Below, one piece after another: positions 61,401 to 64,000 of a stretch of 64,000 nt of DNA (position 1 is the stretch's first letter; each line of letters opens with the position of its first letter). This DNA comes from Capitulum mitella (Eukaryota; Arthropoda; Thecostraca; Pollicipedomorpha; Pollicipedidae). A model generated the notes under the pieces. It was not told the DNA's origin and ran no database searches. It saw only the letters and a list, made by a program, of their open reading frames with translations. The translations under genes were made by a program, and so were the position numbers. The DNA is taken from positions 3,349,001-3,413,000 of the forward strand of contig CP099843.1 in NCBI GenBank assembly GCA_030062745.1, in the 5' to 3' direction.

Positions 61401-62686
61401 CCTGGGCACAATATCACCGGAACCGTGAGCAGTTCCCCACTGCAATGATCTAAAACACTACTGCCTCAATGTTCCCGCCCTGTAAATCAGCATACATCCC
61501 ACATCCGGTCCTCAGTGACACCAAACCTCCCGCATACAGCCCTGCAAACCAGGCCTGCATCCATCACCTCCGGCCGTCTCCGCCCCGACCCCGTCCCTCA
61601 CCGTGCATGTTGTACAGCTTGCCGGCCATCAGCACAGAAAGACCCCAGAAGGCGTCCTCCTCGTTCATGTACATGAGCAGCAGGGCGGCGATCTGCGACA
61701 TGCCCTGGCAGTAGCCCAGCTCCGTGTTGTACACCGAGTAGGCGGCTGCCGCGGCGGAGGCAAGGAGGCCAGTTAGTCACGCGGCCGCCGCCGGCCGGCC
61801 GCTGCGCCAGACACAACACGGCCGGCGGCAAATGCGCCGCGATTGGCCGCATTGGCCGCATTAGTTCGATTGACCAGATTGGGCCGGCGCGGTCGGCGGT
61901 ACGTCAGTCGGCGGCTCTGTCGTGCTCCGCTGGCGACACAGGATCCCGGCAAGTCCGCACGCTTACTGCCCGAGAAAGGTGAATCTCGAAATTGGGCGGC
62001 ACTTGACGCTACAGTACCTGGACCTTCCTACAAAAACCACGTCACGAAAACAAACTATCGGACAATAGTTCATGTTGAGCTTCACGCACGCATACTGATG
62101 TTATAAGAACATTACGTCGCAACACAAATTTGTGTTTATGGCTTGGCAATCACCATCCAATTCGAATGTTCAACAAACCTTTACGAAATCGATTCCGGCG
62201 TCATTTAGCACTGGCAGCGATGATTTTGCGACCTGGCCGAGAAATCCCGCGCTGCCAGGACTCCACACTGCCGCCTGGCAACGTAACCCATTTGCAACGG
62301 CACAGCTTCCCGTGTAACGACCACTTTTACGCCCATTACTCCAACCCAATCTCCACCGTGCCCAGTGAACACCGTGGGGGCGCCTAACGGCCGACAAACC
62401 GCGGGTAACAGATCACCCCAACATAACACCGGGTAAACGTCGGAAGCCAAAACACCACGCCAACATGAGACAGCCGTCCGACGACAGAGGGACTGACCAT
62501 CCCCGGAGGACCCCGCGGAAACACGGCCACCCGTCCGACGACAGACTGACCGAGCACGTGGAACAGCGCCTGCTGCTGGATGCCGTAGCGCTCCCTGAAC
62601 ATGATGTGGTCGCGGTACGTGCGGTTCACGTCCAGGTCGATCTGCCGCACCTCGGGCGACCACCGCCGGGCCCTCCTCTTCATCTC
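57641..62686 (-). CDS. USP6NL: USP6NL/RN-tre-like TBC-domain Rab GAP, 3' part of gene (multi-exon)
   Basis: Spliced minus-strand gene whose conserved exons join in phase: 62551-62686, 61602-61745, 60807-60967, 60244-60390, 59682-59949, then probable 59332-59468 and terminal 57641-58458. The first four encode about 195 residues of a TBC domain. The Arg-finger motif IxxDxxR is seen as IDLDVNR and the Gln-finger as GYCQGM, so GAP catalysis looks intact. The order [42 protein letters not shown] is diagnostic of RN-tre/USP6NL rather than other TBC proteins. Known family members stimulate GTP hydrolysis by Rab5-type GTPases and act in receptor endocytosis and Golgi traffic. The tail is Pro/Ser-rich; I see no PxxDY Eps8-binding motif in it. 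The 5' exons (start codon, N-terminal part of the TBC domain) are outside the window. No polyadenylation signal is obvious close to the stop; a minus-strand AATAAA lies at 55808-55813. Confidence 0.93.
59332..59468 (-). CDS. USP6NL: probable RN-tre-like exon F
   Basis: Acceptor ggcgctgttcgcag followed by TG completes a Val codon with the base left by exon E. The peptide contains [20 protein letters not shown] and [20 protein letters not shown], which looks coding and lies on the same strand 213 bases downstream of exon E. The donor is uncertain. CCGCCC|GTACGG gives the end shown but leaves phase 0, while the last exon needs phase 1. A phase-1 donor such as CGCTG|GTGAAC near 59145, or a further small exon, is needed. 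Confidence 0.6.
59682..59949 (-). CDS. USP6NL: RN-tre-like exon E (post-TBC helical region)
   Basis: Acceptor cgtcctcag is followed by GTCCGGCTGGAGCGC. The 89 codons begin [20 protein letters not shown], matching the RN-tre segment after the TBC domain (LQVRL, acidic DDD/A, LER). Later [14 protein letters not shown] resembles the arthropod RN-tre VITDVISRQEQ segment. It ends at GCGAGG|GTGAGT-like sequence, phase 1. Nearly every third codon position is G or C. Confidence 0.88.
60244..60390 (-). CDS. USP6NL: RN-tre-like exon D (TBC C-terminal part)
   Basis: Acceptor gttccgccag is followed in phase 0 by GTTCCGTTCACG. The 49 codons read [20 protein letters not shown], then [16 protein letters not shown] and MEDILDFLQ, ending at [22 protein letters not shown] and the LKVH/L-rich helices are the closing part of the TBC fold. 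Both junctions are phase 0 and fit exons C and E exactly. Confidence 0.95.
60807..60967 (-). CDS. USP6NL: RN-tre-like exon C (TBC middle)
   Basis: Acceptor aactgttgcag|GG completes the Gly codon split from exon B. The exon reads [17 protein letters not shown], then [15 protein letters not shown], and ends [13 protein letters not shown] before an AGG|GTAGGT donor. LFIQGFPKL and WFFQCFLDR are near-invariant in the RN-tre/USP6NL/TBC1D3 group. Third codon positions are mixed here, unlike the very GC-rich downstream exons. Confidence 0.95.
61602..61745 (-). CDS. USP6NL: RN-tre-like exon B (TBC Gln-finger exon)
   Basis: Acceptor gccgcggcag|CC joins the single G left by exon A to restore an Ala codon, giving [12 protein letters not shown]. 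The exon has 47 codons, including [20 protein letters not shown] and [18 protein letters not shown], and ends at CACG|GTGAGG in phase 1. Q in GYCQGM is the catalytic Gln finger. A shifted reading frame here is also open and is a composition shadow. Confidence 0.94.
62551..62686 (-). CDS. USP6NL: RN-tre-like exon A (TBC Arg-finger exon)
   Basis: Acceptor ccgccacag is followed by GAGATGAAGAGG. The exon runs 136 bases and stops at a CTCG|GTCAGT donor. It encodes 45 codons plus one base, beginning [19 protein letters not shown] and continuing through [15 protein letters not shown] to LFHVL. R in IDLDVNR is the expected Arg finger. The leading EMK matches the middle of the family TBC domain, so at least one more exon lies upstream. 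The reading frame also runs on past the donor into the intron, with no resemblance to the family. Confidence 0.93.
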
Positions 62687-64000
62687 CTGTGGCGGAGGAG
62701 CGGAAACGTCGGCACCACGGCGCCACACGGCGGCCGCCGCTCCGTGTTTGGGGGTTATATTTGGACTGCAGCGATCGGGCATAAATTGTTTGGGTCCGCA
62801 CGATTAAGACAGGCACACAAACACGCCATCCGACGAGCATAAAGCAGCATACAATTATGTCAAGTTAATTTAAAGTTTGCGCTCAGTGTCGGTTTAAGCC
62901 GCGGCAATTTGAAAGTCCATGGCCGAAAAGCTAAAGTGACCGGTACTGTGTGCTTACATCGAATGGTCTACGAACGATGGGCTGATAAACGCACCAGAGT
63001 GCAGGCCACGTCCTTGAATGCCAACAACGCGCCAGATTATACCGGAAACACGATAACACTGATTTAGTGCAGACGAACCAACTGCGGCCGTTCCTGCTTT
63101 GAGGCCATCAGGTGAATCACTGGGTTGTTGAGACGCGTTACGTTTATCAGCTAGATATCATGTGGTAACTAATGACTGAAAACATGATGAGATCAAAGGC
63201 CCTCACAGACACGGGAATCGTTATCAGCTCATCGTACCACTCACAACACACTCAAACGATGTTCGGCCGGTATGCGACAGCTGCTGCATCAAATCTAGCG
63301 CCGACGGGGCGGGGGACGGAAGCAACACGTGAGAAGGGGAGGGGGCGCAGGAGGAAGTTAGACGCAGAACTGTTTACAAGCCCCATATCGTTTTCCCAGC
63401 TGCGACAGGCCCGCATTCGGACCGGGAGTACGTGGGAGGTTACATGAAAATGTGACGACCGTCTGGTCGCATCGACAGATCATCAACTGCTCACGCGCTC
63501 AGAAAGGTCCTGATGCAGTGATGATTTGGAAAAAAATCCGCGCAGAATCAAGATAATACCACAAATCAAATGAAAATTTCCTGCAACACGGGGCGGAATG
63601 GTCCGGAAACGTGGGAGGAATGCTGCATTGACCGGGGGCAGTGCTGCAAAAGGAACTTAAGAAAAGGAGTTCGAAAGAAAACTTGTTGAACGAACGAAGT
63701 GCCAAAGATCATTCATCCCCGTATGAATTTCACATATACATAGCTGTGTGACACGCATGACGTATTAGCAACCGCAATATATCCCGACAGGGAGACAAGG
63801 TAAAAGGCAACGAAATCGACACACACAAAAATGTCCTACGGTATTTTTTTGGTCCCAGACCGAAGGTACTTTCATCTCCCACTAAAAGGTGTCCCAAACA
63901 AACGCAATAAACCACAACAAACCACAGTGTAATAACTAAATGCGTAACTACAAACCAGCCAAATCCCGCCGCGGACAATGCGTATGATGTATGTGTGGAT
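62687..64000 (-). other. probable intron upstream of exon A
   Basis: No peptide matching the N-terminal RN-tre exons was found, so the preceding exon must be beyond the right edge. Small frames here are unrecognised. Confidence 0.55.

Overview
The window is eukaryotic nuclear DNA. It has spliced exons with GT/AG junctions, long gene-poor stretches, many (TA)n microsatellites, degenerate minisatellites and decayed transposons. The one well-supported host gene is most like the arthropod RN-tre branch of the TBC family. With a Transib/RAG1-like transposase fossil and a Penelope-like element, this suggests an invertebrate, possibly a crustacean; that placement is an inference and not certain.

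Layout. Positions 1-39.9 kb hold no gene I can support. They contain AT microsatellites, nested palindromes (142-228), short tandem duplications, a 43-bp minisatellite (18.0-18.35 kb), scattered GC-rich islands that look like open reading frames only because of composition, and short elements with inverted ends. Two such families are defined here by comparing copies: a ~155-170 bp family with GGCGCAGCC ends (three copies) and a ~265 bp family with ACGTAGCCA ends (two copies in opposite orientation). A third interspersed family occurs at 37.9, 53.2 and 54.5 kb, each copy near a TA microsatellite. A degenerate ~21-bp minisatellite occupies 34.2-34.4 and 35.3-36.85 kb, and a similar one lies at 53.0-53.8 kb.

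At 39.97-41.25 kb (minus strand) lies a Transib/RAG1-like transposase pseudogene, largely in one frame, with two in-frame stops and one frameshift. At 46.36-47.48 kb (minus) lies a broken Penelope-like retroelement: reverse-transcriptase fingers/palm, a thumb-like region and a GIY-YIG endonuclease in several frames. A 30-bp repeat (47.80-47.94 kb) and a ~100-bp repeat (49.17-49.47 kb) follow.

From 62.7 down to 57.6 kb, minus strand, is the 3' portion of a USP6NL/RN-tre-like Rab GTPase-activating protein gene. Four exons give a continuous TBC region with its Arg- and Gln-finger motifs. A fifth continues the RN-tre-type downstream region, a sixth is probable, and a large terminal exon encodes a Pro/Ser-rich tail ending in TGA at 57641. 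The N-terminal exons lie beyond the right edge. I found no tRNA, rRNA, CRISPR array or prokaryotic operon.
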